A stretch of DNA of 23,313 nucleotides from CAVZLD01 sp964522605 (lineage in GTDB: Bacteria; Planctomycetota; Planctomycetia; Pirellulales; Pirellulaceae). This document shows, piece by piece, positions 16,223-23,313 of the stretch (the stretch's first letter is position 1; the number at the start of each line of letters is the position of its first letter). Where the stretch lies: contig CAZFWV010000078.1 of the NCBI GenBank assembly GCA_964522605.1, positions 1 through 23,313 on the forward strand, given 5' to 3'. Under the pieces are notes generated by a model. That model saw only the letters and a program-made list of their open reading frames with translations, was not told the DNA's origin and did not search any database. The translations under genes and the position numbers were made by a program.

Positions 16223-16388
16223 CTCTGCGGTCCTCCGCGCCTCTGCGCACTCTGCGTTTTTATTTCTTGGCCTCGAAGAACAAAACGCCTGGGTGCCACT
16301 GGCTTTGCCAGTGCTGTTTCTCGACTCAAGAAGACACTGGCAAAGCCAGTGGCACACCAATTGCGCAGAGGCGCGGAGGGCCGCAGAG
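16223..16388. repeat. nested foldback repeat family C, full copy
   Basis: The outer arms 16223-16249 and 16362-16388 pair with about one mismatch in 27 and consist of CTCTGCG/CGCAGAG-type motifs. Inside, 16293-16313 and 16335-16355 form a perfect 21-bp inverted repeat. Each inner arm is itself a hairpin, CACTGGC-TTT-GCCAGTG. The element can thus fold as one long stem or as several hairpins. A partial, diverged copy lies at 18670-18731. It holds no gene. Confidence 0.9.
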
Positions 16389-16406
16389 GAGATGATCGTC
16401 TGGACA

Positions 16407-18428
16407 CTAGGCGAAGACTGCGTAGAGCGTGGCGATCAGCAGGACGAGTATGGCGGAAAGAATGCGAGGATCAAAGCAATCGCGAATGGGTTGTCGAGTG
16501 ATTACGGCCAGTGGGTTCGGCCAACAGTATTGTTCGACCTGGCGATCCGAAGGCGCCGGCGTGATCAGGCTGACCGCGACGTGAACACCGCTACAGAACA
16601 CGAACAGAATCCACGCTTGCAGCAAAAAGGGCAAACCTAACTGCTGAGTAATCCACTGGAGCCCAAACGCCGGAAAATCCAGAACGAAGACAATCATCCC
16701 GACGACAAACCCAACGACTAGCGTCGTGAGCGCGGCAGTCGCCGTTCCGCGCCGCCAGAAGATGCCCCACAGAAAGACGACGCTGATCGGAGGTGCCAGC
16801 ACGGAAATCATTTGGTTGATTCCCGCAAAAATGCCTCCGAAACGGCCCCCCTGGGTTGACCAGATCACGGCAACCAACATGACAACTACCGCCGTCGCCT
16901 GGCCAATTCGAACCAGCGTTCGATCATTCGTCTCCGGCCAGATTCGCTTCACGATGTCGATGCTGACGAGTGTGGCAACTGAGTTTAGCGCTCCCGCTAC
17001 AGTACTCATCATCGCCGCAAGTAAGCCGGCAAGGACAAGTCCCTGCATGCCGCGCGGCAATAAGTTCAAGATCAAAACACTCAGCGTGCTGTCGGCATTC
17101 TCTCCAATTTCTTCTCGAAACAGCACGTATCCGATCACACCAGGCAGGACCATCAGAAACACCGGCAGGATCTTGATGAAGCCCGCGAAGATCGGACCGA
17201 TCTGGGCATCACGTTCACTCCGCGCACCCAAGACTCGCTGGACAATCGTCTGGTCGGCACACCAGTACCAGACTCCAAGCACCGGGTAACCCAAGAGCAT
17301 GATCCACCAAGTGTAAGCTCCTTCGGTTCGGATCATGCTGAGCTTTGAGGAATGGGGATTCGCGGATTCCGCGTTCCGCTGCAAGACTTCCTGCCGCTGC
17401 TGTTGGACGGTGCCGAGGGACTGTAAGGCGGCCGCACAATTCATGGCATCCGTAACGGAGAACGGTACACCGGGAGAATCATCCAGCGACAGATAACGCG
17501 ATAGCGATTCTTGTTCCGTTGGAGGGAGAGCCGTTTGATCCAGCGAATCAAGAGCAGATACAATCGACGCCCGCAGCGCTTCATCCTCCTGGATCCGGCG
17601 CAGTCCCTCGTGGATTGCCCCTGACTGGTTCTCACCCAACTCTTCGACTACAGCCTCAAACGTTGCGGCCGCCGCAAAGCATCGATCTGCCAACTGGGAC
17701 ACATCCAGAGTCTGCTGACGTAAGCATGCTCGATGCAAATCGCTGAGCGACCGTGTGTCCTGCTCGGCCAACCTTTGCAGTCCGAATCCGGTGACCGCCG
17801 CCGCACCCAGCAGGAGCAATACGGTCTGAATCGACTCCGTCACGACAACCGCCTTGAGTCCACCCAAAGCGGTGTAGAGGATCGTCAACAACGAGACAAT
17901 CGCAATCGCAACCGTGATATTGAAATCCAGGTACGACGACATCGGCGCCCACCAGCTTGGCGTCGGCAGCGGAACGATCTGCTTCATCACCTCGGCACCC
18001 GCATAGATCGTAACGCCGATGTGAATAAACAGGGCACCAACAACCGCCATGATGGCAAGCACCGTGCGTGAAGCCGGACCGTAACGACCTTCCAGATATT
18101 CCGGCAACGTCGCCACACCCGTTTGGAAGTAGAACGGCGCAAAGACTAAGCCGAGCAAGATGAGCAGGAATGGTGCCAGCCATTCGAAGTTGCCGAAGAC
18201 GAGTCCGTCACTAAAACCCGCACCCGCCAGTCCCGTCAAGTGAACGGTCGAGATATTCGTTGCGAAAAGCGCCAGTCCAACCGTCACCCAACTCAACGAC
18301 CGACTCGCCAGAAAGTATCCGCTACTCGAATCCCGCTGATGACGTGAAAACCAGATTCCGATTCCGGTAATCCCAACCAGATACACCACAATGATCAGCA
18401 GGTCGATCCGATGAAGTGCCACGGTCAA
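16407..18428 (-). CDS. sodium:solute symporter (SSS family, SGLT-like)
   Basis: 673 residues, polytopic inner-membrane protein that would couple Na+ entry to uptake of a sugar or similar solute. Early helices lie near residues 8-27, 46-70, 83-101, 122-146, 170-190 and 196-216. The SGLT-type signature GVWYWCADQTIVQRVLGA is at about 385-402, and the Na-site helix MMSTVAGALNSVATLVSID follows. Between the helix ending at about 217 and the one starting at about 373 is a hydrophilic, helix-prone stretch of roughly 150 residues, much longer than the usual loop here. The ORF opens with TTG at 18428, AAGG being 4 nt upstream; a GTG two codons later (18422) has better spacing and is equally likely. The sugar-binding protein gene lies upstream on the same strand, beyond 418 bp of repeats. 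Confidence 0.93.
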   Translation of the reverse strand: MTVALHRIDLLIIVVYLVGITGIGIWFSRHQRDSSSGYFLASRSLSWVTVGLALFATNISTVHLTGLAGAGFSDGLVFGNFEWLAPFLLILLGLVFAPFYFQTGVATLPEYLEGRYGPASRTVLAIMAVVGALFIHIGVTIYAGAEVMKQIVPLPTPSWWAPMSSYLDFNITVAIAIVSLLTILYTALGGLKAVVVTESIQTVLLLLGAAAVTGFGLQRLAEQDTRSLSDLHRACLRQQTLDVSQLADRCFAAAATFEAVVEELGENQSGAIHEGLRRIQEDEALRASIVSALDSLDQTALPPTEQESLSRYLSLDDSPGVPFSVTDAMNCAAALQSLGTVQQQRQEVLQRNAESANPHSSKLSMIRTEGAYTWWIMLLGYPVLGVWYWCADQTIVQRVLGARSERDAQIGPIFAGFIKILPVFLMVLPGVIGYVLFREEIGENADSTLSVLILNLLPRGMQGLVLAGLLAAMMSTVAGALNSVATLVSIDIVKRIWPETNDRTLVRIGQATAVVVMLVAVIWSTQGGRFGGIFAGINQMISVLAPPISVVFLWGIFWRRGTATAALTTLVVGFVVGMIVFVLDFPAFGLQWITQQLGLPFLLQAWILFVFCSGVHVAVSLITPAPSDRQVEQYCWPNPLAVITRQPIRDCFDPRILSAILVLLIATLYAVFA

Positions 18429-18507
18429 TACACCTTGAGTATCAACGGGTTCGCTATTGTTCTGACATGAACAGGAGTCATGAAACGCGCCGAGCCGGTC
18501 GATAGAT

Positions 18508-18552
18508 CTCTGCGCCCCTCAGCGTCTCTGCGCACTCTGCACTGCTAACGGT
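18508..18552. repeat. CTCTGCG-rich repeat fragment with 18-bp direct repeat
   Basis: The run of CTCTGCG-like motifs resembles the outer arm of the element at 16223-16388. Its last 18 bases, CTCTGCACTGCTAACGGT (18535-18552), recur exactly at 23296-23313. Confidence 0.7.
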
Positions 18553-18669
18553 GAGTTTCTTGTCGGGGCAAGCGAATTCTATTATGCGACAGGGTTGATT
18601 TATGTTTCTACCTGGTTTGACTGTTGGCATCTTGATGCGCAGCACATCCTTCGGCGACAACTGCACTGT

Positions 18670-18731
18670 GTGCCACTGGCTTTGCCAGCGCCGTTCCTCG
18701 ACTCAAGAGGACACTGGCAAAGCAGTGGCAC
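18670..18731. repeat. foldback repeat family C, diverged copy
   Basis: GTGCCACTGGC...GCCAGCG (18670-18690) and CACTGGCAAAGCAGTGGCAC (18712-18731) correspond to the inner arms of the element at 16293-16355. The centre CTCGACTCAAGAGGA is also shared. The right arm has lost one C and the left arm has one substitution, so pairing is weaker. Confidence 0.85.
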
Positions 18732-18846
18732 ACCAATTGCGCCGAGTGCGGTAGCACTGCCTTTGGTTGTGTCCGAAGACTGCACTGCGTTTCAAACTTT
18801 TTAACGTAAAGGGCCGCAGAGGAATCGCTTAAACGAGTCGTCCAGA

Positions 18847-19884
18847 TCATCGGTATTCTTCTTTCGTCAGCTCGATCACCCGCTCCACATTCCGGCGATC
18901 GATGATTGTGGCCCCGGCGTCGATATTCGATGGCAGGATCCCGTAGCGCAGGTAAAGTGTCAGCTGCACGACGGGGTAGTAACCCTGAATATAGGGCTGC
19001 TGATCGACGGTACAGCGGATGGATCCTTCTTGAATTAGACGCAACGTTTCGGGCGACAGATCGAAGCCGGCAGCCCAATATCCTTGACGCGGAAAATTCC
19101 GTTCAATCGCGAGTCCCGCCGCCTCTGTGTCGGATTGTCCCGTCCCGAGCACGATGCGGATTTCGGGATGCTGTCGCAGCGTTTCTGTGATCCGCTCGAC
19201 CGCTTGTTCCGAATCACTTCCGGTGGTCAGGACCGTCCAGCGCAGCCTCTTGTCCTTGAGTGCATCCTGCTGTCCACGTCGTCGGTCTTCGAGTGCCGAG
19301 ACGCCTTCGTCGTGCCGCGTCAGCAGGACATGACTTCCATCAGGAATCGACTCCGAAATCTGCTCCGCCAGTCGTTGTCCTGCCTCATACAGCCGCTGAC
19401 TAACGGAACTCAATCGCACGTTGGGCGTGGCGTGATCATCCACATTGAACGCCACCACGGGGATTCCTCGCTCCATCGCCCGCTGGATGACCGTATCGAA
19501 AGCCTGTGGGTCGATGATATTCAGTGCGATTCCATCGTAACCTGTCTCCATTGCCTGCTCGACTAACTGCACTTGAGCGTCGAGATCAACATCCTCTGTT
19601 CCGCGCCAGTCGCAAGTGACGTGGAGCGACTGCGATGCATCCTGCATTCCTTTCTTCACCGGTCCAAAGAAGGCAGCATCTTTGCAGCAAGTGATGAAAG
19701 CAAATCGCAACGAGTCCGCTTCCTTCGGCTGCGCAGTTCGATTCCCGGCAGATGGCGACTCCGCCGCGGCGAGGGAAGTGACAAAAACGGCCCTCGAATG
19801 GTACGGTACCCCGACGACCACCACGACCACGAGAAAACCGACGGAGACCCGCCGCAAAGCAGCTGTTCGTGCTGAATCCATCAT
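18847..19884 (-). CDS. periplasmic sugar-binding protein (RbsB/Peripla_BP_4 type)
   Basis: About 345 residues from the first of two adjacent ATGs (19884), which has GAGGGGAG 8 nt upstream. A strongly hydrophobic segment VGFLVVVVVVGVPY near the N-terminus is an export signal or anchor. The rest has the two-lobed fold of ribose-type binding proteins: FAFITCCKDAAFFGPVKKGM, GYDGIALNIIDPQAF, GIPVVAFNVDD, RRRGQQDAL, and a C-terminal lobe with GYWAAGFDLSPETLRLI and CTVDQQPYIQGY. It would bind a sugar or related small molecule in the periplasm. No ABC ATPase or permease gene is within the window. A membrane-anchored sensor role or a distant transporter is possible. Confidence 0.88.
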   Translation of the reverse strand: MMDSARTAALRRVSVGFLVVVVVVGVPYHSRAVFVTSLAAAESPSAGNRTAQPKEADSLRFAFITCCKDAAFFGPVKKGMQDASQSLHVTCDWRGTEDVDLDAQVQLVEQAMETGYDGIALNIIDPQAFDTVIQRAMERGIPVVAFNVDDHATPNVRLSSVSQRLYEAGQRLAEQISESIPDGSHVLLTRHDEGVSALEDRRRGQQDALKDKRLRWTVLTTGSDSEQAVERITETLRQHPEIRIVLGTGQSDTEAAGLAIERNFPRQGYWAAGFDLSPETLRLIQEGSIRCTVDQQPYIQGYYPVVQLTLYLRYGILPSNIDAGATIIDRRNVERVIELTKEEYR

Positions 19885-20369
19885 GCCGACAACTCCCCTC
19901 GCAGTACCGTACGGACACAACCGGCAGGTCCGTTGCACTCATTCCGCACTCGCGTATGGACCTTCCCACCGCGCACGGAAGCCTGATAACCGATCAGTTC
20001 ACTACGGCCCAATCGTTTTCGCCAGAACCGCCTCAGGCAGCATTGTGCCGATCCGGTGACAGGATATTCCGCGCCTATCGGTCGTGCAAGCCGGCGGCCG
20101 TCGCCCGGTGCTGCCAGAGTCACAATCTGCCGCGGGGACTGTGCGGCCGGCAGTCAGGCGGTTCATAATAGGTAGACCGGTCGAGGCAGCGACCTCGAAG
20201 CACAGCAAGGCGAGCTTGCCAGCTTAGGAGACCCCAGCGTCGTCGGAATTCTTCGTAGGACGGATTGGCAATCCGTCTTCCGTATGTGGGACGGATTGGC
20301 AATCCGTCCTACGAAAATGACGGATTACCAATCCGTCCTACTTTTTGTGAAATTGGCAGGGAGAGTGAA
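19885..20369. promoter_or_regulatory. 485-bp divergent intergenic region
   Basis: It separates the sugar-binding protein gene (minus) from the ACT-ACT-HAD gene (plus) and must carry both promoters, though I see no clear -35/-10 pair. Two small hairpins lie in tandem (TCGAGG/CCTCGA at 20182-20199 and GCAAG/CTTGC at 20206-20220), then three palindromes at 20255-20341. I found no match to known riboswitch cores. AGGGAG at 20358-20363 is the ribosome site of the downstream gene. Confidence 0.55.
20255..20341. repeat. foldback repeat family D, three tandem palindromes
   Basis: Three successive palindromic units, ACGGATTGGCAATCCGT twice and ACGGATTACCAATCCGT once, lie about 30 bp apart. The outermost ends GTAGGACGGATTGG and CCAATCCGTCCTAC are also complementary, so the whole block can fold as one structure. 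It ends 28 bp before the start of the ACT-ACT-HAD gene, within its probable leader. Confidence 0.92.
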
Positions 20370-21539
20370 ATGACGCAGCGGCGTTTTTATGTCGTCCACG
20401 GGATGGGACGTGATGAAGTCGGACTCGTGGGCCGAATCACGCAGCCCATCGCGCAGGCCGGTGGCAATATCCAAGATCTGCGGCAAGATGTGCTGCATGG
20501 TTTGTTCACCATCTATATGCTTGTCGATCTGACCGACAGCCAGCTTGATCCCGATCGTCTGCAGGCCTTGATGAAACAAGTGAGTGACGACACTGGCCTG
20601 CGAATGACGACCGAGCCCTACACTCCGGTCCCGCGTCTGCCGGAAAAACAGAACCTGCTCATGATCTTGGTCGGCATGGATAAACCAGGCATCATTGCCG
20701 CCAGTTCGGCGTTACTGGGCAAATACAATGCGAACATCGAGTTCGCGCAGACCATCGCCCGCGAAGGAATCTTCTTGATGGAGTTGCTGACCGACGTCAG
20801 CCACGTTGCAATCCCGGTGGACAACCTGAAACGGACAATCCGACAAGACCTGCAAGCGATGGGCATCCGGGCGGTCTTTCAAGACCAGCAGGTCTTCAAC
20901 AAGCGCAAGCGGATCCTCTTATTCCATCGCACATCGAGCTTCCTCGATCACTCGATAATTGACGAAATCCTGCGCCAAACCCAGTTGGATCCGCAAGAAG
21001 TCGCCAAGGTTTATGACGTTCAACAGCCGATTCGCTCGCTGCAGAACGCAGCGTCTCGTTTGGATGGGTTGCCCATGGACGTGATCGACACGGTCCTGCG
21101 GTCCATCACGCCGACGTCGGGCAGCATGGAGCTGATTCAAACTTTGAAAGTCATGGGATACAAGATCGCGCTCGTCTCAAGCGGATTCTCCTTTTTCACA
21201 GATGCGTTAAGAAAGAAGCTGGACATCGACTACGCATTCGGCATCCCGCTGCAAATCGACGACGACGAACGCATCGTGATCGGAGAGTTATCCGCAGGTG
21301 AATCGGGCAGCCATGATTTGGCGGGAGTACTGTCGTATCTTCAAACCACCGAGGATGTCGACGCGGAGGATATTTCGACAATCGATGACCCTGACAGTGA
21401 TGAAACGTCGGGCATTCGCCTGGATTTCGACCTGGAGATCCTGCTCGATTGCTTCAACCAGCGTGTCATGTCGAAGCAGAACCTGATCGGCCTGCTGGGG
21501 AGTTTTGGTGTCCCGCGGTTGGTGGAACATGGGGACTGA
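20370..21539 (+). CDS. SerB-like ACT-ACT-HAD protein lacking the catalytic aspartates
   Basis: 389 residues. Residues 6-85 and 95-175 are two ACT domains (FYVVHGMGRDEVGLVG and LLMILVGMDKPGIIAA), which usually bind amino acids. Residues 181-389 follow phosphoserine phosphatase SerB: a first strand RILLF, helix IIDEI, and motif II as LVSSGFSFFTDALRKKL. However, the F-D-x-D-S-T nucleophile loop of SerB reads F-H-R-T-S-S (both Asp lost), and the C-terminal GDGxND motif is not found; an acidic stretch DDPDSDE stands near there. Phosphatase activity is therefore unlikely, and a ligand-sensing or regulatory role is inferred. The start at 20370 has AGGGAG 6 nt upstream; an in-frame ATG at 20265 lies in repeat DNA and is rejected. 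The formate-THF ligase gene follows after 50 bp. Confidence 0.9.
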   Translation: MTQRRFYVVHGMGRDEVGLVGRITQPIAQAGGNIQDLRQDVLHGLFTIYMLVDLTDSQLDPDRLQALMKQVSDDTGLRMTTEPYTPVPRLPEKQNLLMILVGMDKPGIIAASSALLGKYNANIEFAQTIAREGIFLMELLTDVSHVAIPVDNLKRTIRQDLQAMGIRAVFQDQQVFNKRKRILLFHRTSSFLDHSIIDEILRQTQLDPQEVAKVYDVQQPIRSLQNAASRLDGLPMDVIDTVLRSITPTSGSMELIQTLKVMGYKIALVSSGFSFFTDALRKKLDIDYAFGIPLQIDDDERIVIGELSAGESGSHDLAGVLSYLQTTEDVDAEDISTIDDPDSDETSGIRLDFDLEILLDCFNQRVMSKQNLIGLLGSFGVPRLVEHGD

Positions 21540-21589
21540 AGAGAGAAAGAAGTAGCTTGAGACGAGTGCCCGGTCCCCTATAGACGTAC

Positions 21590-23221
21590 ATGGGAATTGA
21601 AGTGAAGAGCGATATCGAGATAGCACAGAGCACGCATTTGCAGCCGATCGCACAGGTGGCGGATCGATTGGGATTGACCAATGACGAGTTGATTCCATAC
21701 GGCCATCATATCGCCAAGGTCCCACTCGGCGTGATGAAGCGATTGGCGGACCAACCAAATGGGAAACTGATCCTGGTCACCGCGATGACGCCACCTCCCG
21801 TCGGTGCCGGCAAAACGACAACGACGATCGGCTTGGCTCAATCTTTCGCGCGTCTCGGTAATAGAGCAATGATTGCGATCCGCGAACCATCGCTCGGACC
21901 TTGTATGGGAATGAAGGGAGGAGCAGCGGGCGGAGGCTACTCCCAAGTCTTGCCGATGGAGGAAATCAACCTGCATTTTACCGGCGATCTGCACGCGGTG
22001 ACGATGGCCCATAACCTGTGTGCGGCATTGGTCGACAATCACCTCCATCACCGTGCAGCGCCGGAAATCGACGCGAGGAAAATCTTCTGGCGTCGTGTCA
22101 TCGACATGAATGACCGATCATTGCGCCACACGATCGTCGGGCTACTCGATCAGGGAATCAACGGAGTCATGCGGGAAGATGGCTTCGAAATCACTGCTGC
22201 GTCAGAAATCATGGCCATTCTCTGCCTGGCGACCAGCCTTCGCGATCTGAAAGAACGAATCGGCAACGTGATCGTTGGATACGATTCACTCCGGCGTCCC
22301 GTGCCTGCCCGGGAAATTGGTGCCAACGGCGCCATGGCCGCACTCCTGAAAAACGCAATCAATCCGAATCTGGTGCAAACGATTGAAGGCACACCGGCAT
22401 TCGTACATGGAGGACCGTTTGCTAACATCGCGCACGGCTGCAACTCGCTGATCGCTACCCGAATGGCAATGAAGCTCGCCGATTTCGTCGTTACGGAGGC
22501 CGGTTTCGGCGCTGATCTGGGAGCGGAGAAGTTCTTTGATATCAAGTGCCGCATCGGTGGACTCAAACCGGCGGCTGCCGTGCTGGTTGTGCCCAAGCGA
22601 GCGCACGCGACGCACGGGATCGAAAATCTACTGAAACATGTCGCGAACATTCGCAGTTTCCAAGTCCCCGCCATCGTATCGATCAATCGATATGTCGATG
22701 ATCGCCAAGACGAGCTTGAGGCCATTCGACAGGAGTGCCTCGACGCGGGCGTCGAGGCGGTCATCACCGACTTCCGAGAACAAGGCGGTGAAGGCGGCCT
22801 GGAATTGGCCGAAGCGATCGTGGATTTGTGTGCGCGTTCAACTCCACGTTTGGATTACCTCTACCCACTGGACATGCCTATCGTCGAGAAGGTGCGCACG
22901 ATCGCGCAGCGAATCTACGGTGCCGATGACGTACGGTTTACGCCACCCGCAGCGCAAGAGATTAATCGCATCGAAAACCTCGGGTATGGAGCTCTTCCCG
23001 TCTGCATGGCCAAAACGCCGATGTCTCTGACCGACAACCCGAAGATTGCCGGCTGCCCAAAAGGATTCACGATCACGATCAGCGGAGCGAAGGTCTCGGC
23101 AGGCGCCGGTTTTGTCGTGATCTATACCGGCAAAACGATGACAATGCCCGGGCTCCCCAAGGAACCGGCCGCGCTGAAAATCGACATCGACGACAACGGT
23201 GTAATCTCCGGGCTGTTCTGA
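21590..23221 (+). CDS. fhs: formate--tetrahydrofolate ligase
   Basis: 543 residues, near the family's usual 550-560. It makes 10-formyl-THF from formate, ATP and THF in the cytoplasm, feeding purine, formyl-Met and serine/glycine one-carbon pools. The N-terminus SDIEIAQ, the nucleotide-binding loop TPPPVGAGKTTTTIGL, REPSLGPCMGMKGGAAGGGY, the DNHLHH segment, EAGFGADLGAEKFFDIKCR and TMPGLPKEP near the C-terminus are all family landmarks. The usual GEGK of the loop reads GAGK. No good Shine-Dalgarno precedes the ATG at 21590, but the residues after it match the family start. It lies 50 bp after the SerB-like gene without a terminator between, so cotranscription is likely. Confidence 0.97.
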   Translation: MGIEVKSDIEIAQSTHLQPIAQVADRLGLTNDELIPYGHHIAKVPLGVMKRLADQPNGKLILVTAMTPPPVGAGKTTTTIGLAQSFARLGNRAMIAIREPSLGPCMGMKGGAAGGGYSQVLPMEEINLHFTGDLHAVTMAHNLCAALVDNHLHHRAAPEIDARKIFWRRVIDMNDRSLRHTIVGLLDQGINGVMREDGFEITAASEIMAILCLATSLRDLKERIGNVIVGYDSLRRPVPAREIGANGAMAALLKNAINPNLVQTIEGTPAFVHGGPFANIAHGCNSLIATRMAMKLADFVVTEAGFGADLGAEKFFDIKCRIGGLKPAAAVLVVPKRAHATHGIENLLKHVANIRSFQVPAIVSINRYVDDRQDELEAIRQECLDAGVEAVITDFREQGGEGGLELAEAIVDLCARSTPRLDYLYPLDMPIVEKVRTIAQRIYGADDVRFTPPAAQEINRIENLGYGALPVCMAKTPMSLTDNPKIAGCPKGFTITISGAKVSAGAGFVVIYTGKTMTMPGLPKEPAALKIDIDDNGVISGLF

Positions 23222-23263
23222 GCTGCCCCCCCTGCGACGGCGTCAGGAAACCCGCACCAAGCC

Positions 23264-23313
23264 ACGTTCTCACTCCCCCTCTGCGCATCTGCGCTCTCTG
23301 CACTGCTAACGGT
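23264..23313. repeat. CTCTGCG-rich repeat fragment at the window edge
   Basis: After the formate-THF ligase stop the sequence turns into CTCTGCG/ATCTGCG/CTCTGC motifs and ends with CTCTGCACTGCTAACGGT (23296-23313), identical to 18535-18552. The element continues beyond the window. Confidence 0.65.

Larger units (their letters stand above)
15961..16406. other. 446-bp intergenic region between convergent genes, mostly foldback repeats
   Basis: No gene is evident. Two separate inverted-repeat elements occupy most of it, at 15996-16116 and 16223-16388. The second ends 18 bp before the symporter stop codon. Either could end transcription from both sides. Confidence 0.7.
18429..18846. other. 418-bp intergenic region with repeat fragments
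   Basis: No convincing gene. It holds a small palindrome at 18458-18473 (TGTTC, 6 bp, GAACA) just upstream of the symporter, a CTCTGCG-rich fragment ending in CTCTGCACTGCTAACGGT (18535-18552), and a diverged family C foldback at 18670-18731. Confidence 0.6.

Noticed and set aside
18458..18473. TGTTC-N6-GAACA palindrome as a regulator binding site for the symporter
   Set aside because: Five-base arms and a single occurrence; no regulator gene is nearby to pair it with.
20160..20225. Riboswitch (glycine, SAM or THF) upstream of the pseudo-SerB/fhs unit
   Set aside because: Only two small hairpins are seen; none of the conserved core motifs of those classes could be found.
20255..20341. CRISPR-like array
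   Set aside because: Three palindromic units with short irregular spacing, no unique spacers of constant length and no cas genes; they are dispersed palindromes.

Overview
The window looks like chromosomal DNA of a planctomycete (Planctomycetota). This is an inference from the type of genes and repeats, since no rRNA gene is present. Supporting signs are a Gfo/Idh/MocA dehydrogenase, a secreted PQQ-like propeller protein beginning DWPRFRG, Tat-type secreted enzymes, several secreted glycan-active enzymes, GC-rich sequence and many intergenic foldback repeats. I found no transposase, phage gene, CRISPR array, tRNA or rRNA.

Layout. 1-719 (+) is the 3' part of a Gfo/Idh/MocA oxidoreductase. It ends 3 bp from a convergent secreted five-bladed-propeller glycosidase (723-1865, -). 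Upstream of that lies a 1347-residue secreted enzyme (2147-6190, -) that joins a GH33-type sialidase to a second, probably TIM-barrel, glycosidase module. At 6463-8202 (-) is an unrecognised protein made of two tandem copies of a domain with kinase-like motifs, 12 bp downstream of GTP-dependent PEP carboxykinase (8215-9999, -). Divergent from PEPCK is a Tat-secreted metallophosphoesterase (10358-11317, +), convergent with a secreted serine hydrolase (11461-12552, -); their 3' ends meet in heptamer repeat tracts. Next come a DUF2177 membrane protein (12685-13086, -), a mandelate-racemase-like enolase-superfamily protein (13371-14612, +) and an eight-blade PQQ-like protein (14665-15960, +). These are followed by an SSS sodium:solute symporter with a long extra insert (16407-18428, -) and a periplasmic sugar-binding protein without ABC partners (18847-19884, -). 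The right end is a probable two-gene unit: an ACT-ACT-HAD protein resembling SerB but lacking the catalytic aspartates (20370-21539, +), then formate-tetrahydrofolate ligase (21590-23221, +).

How the parts fit. The left third and the 13.3-19.9 kb region suit a free-living heterotroph that breaks down complex, possibly sialylated, glycans outside the cytoplasm and imports and oxidises the sugars. PEPCK and formate-THF ligase are central carbon and one-carbon enzymes. Each has an uncharacterised, possibly regulatory neighbour on the same strand: the kinase-like tandem protein and the dead SerB-like protein. These two pairings are the most interesting biology in the window.

Intergenic DNA is dominated by inverted repeats of at least four families (about 1995-2100/15996-16116; 6284-6379; 16223-16388 and 18670-18731; 20255-20341), plus heptamer tracts at 11245-11463. 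They sit between convergent genes or between co-oriented genes, where they may end or insulate transcription.
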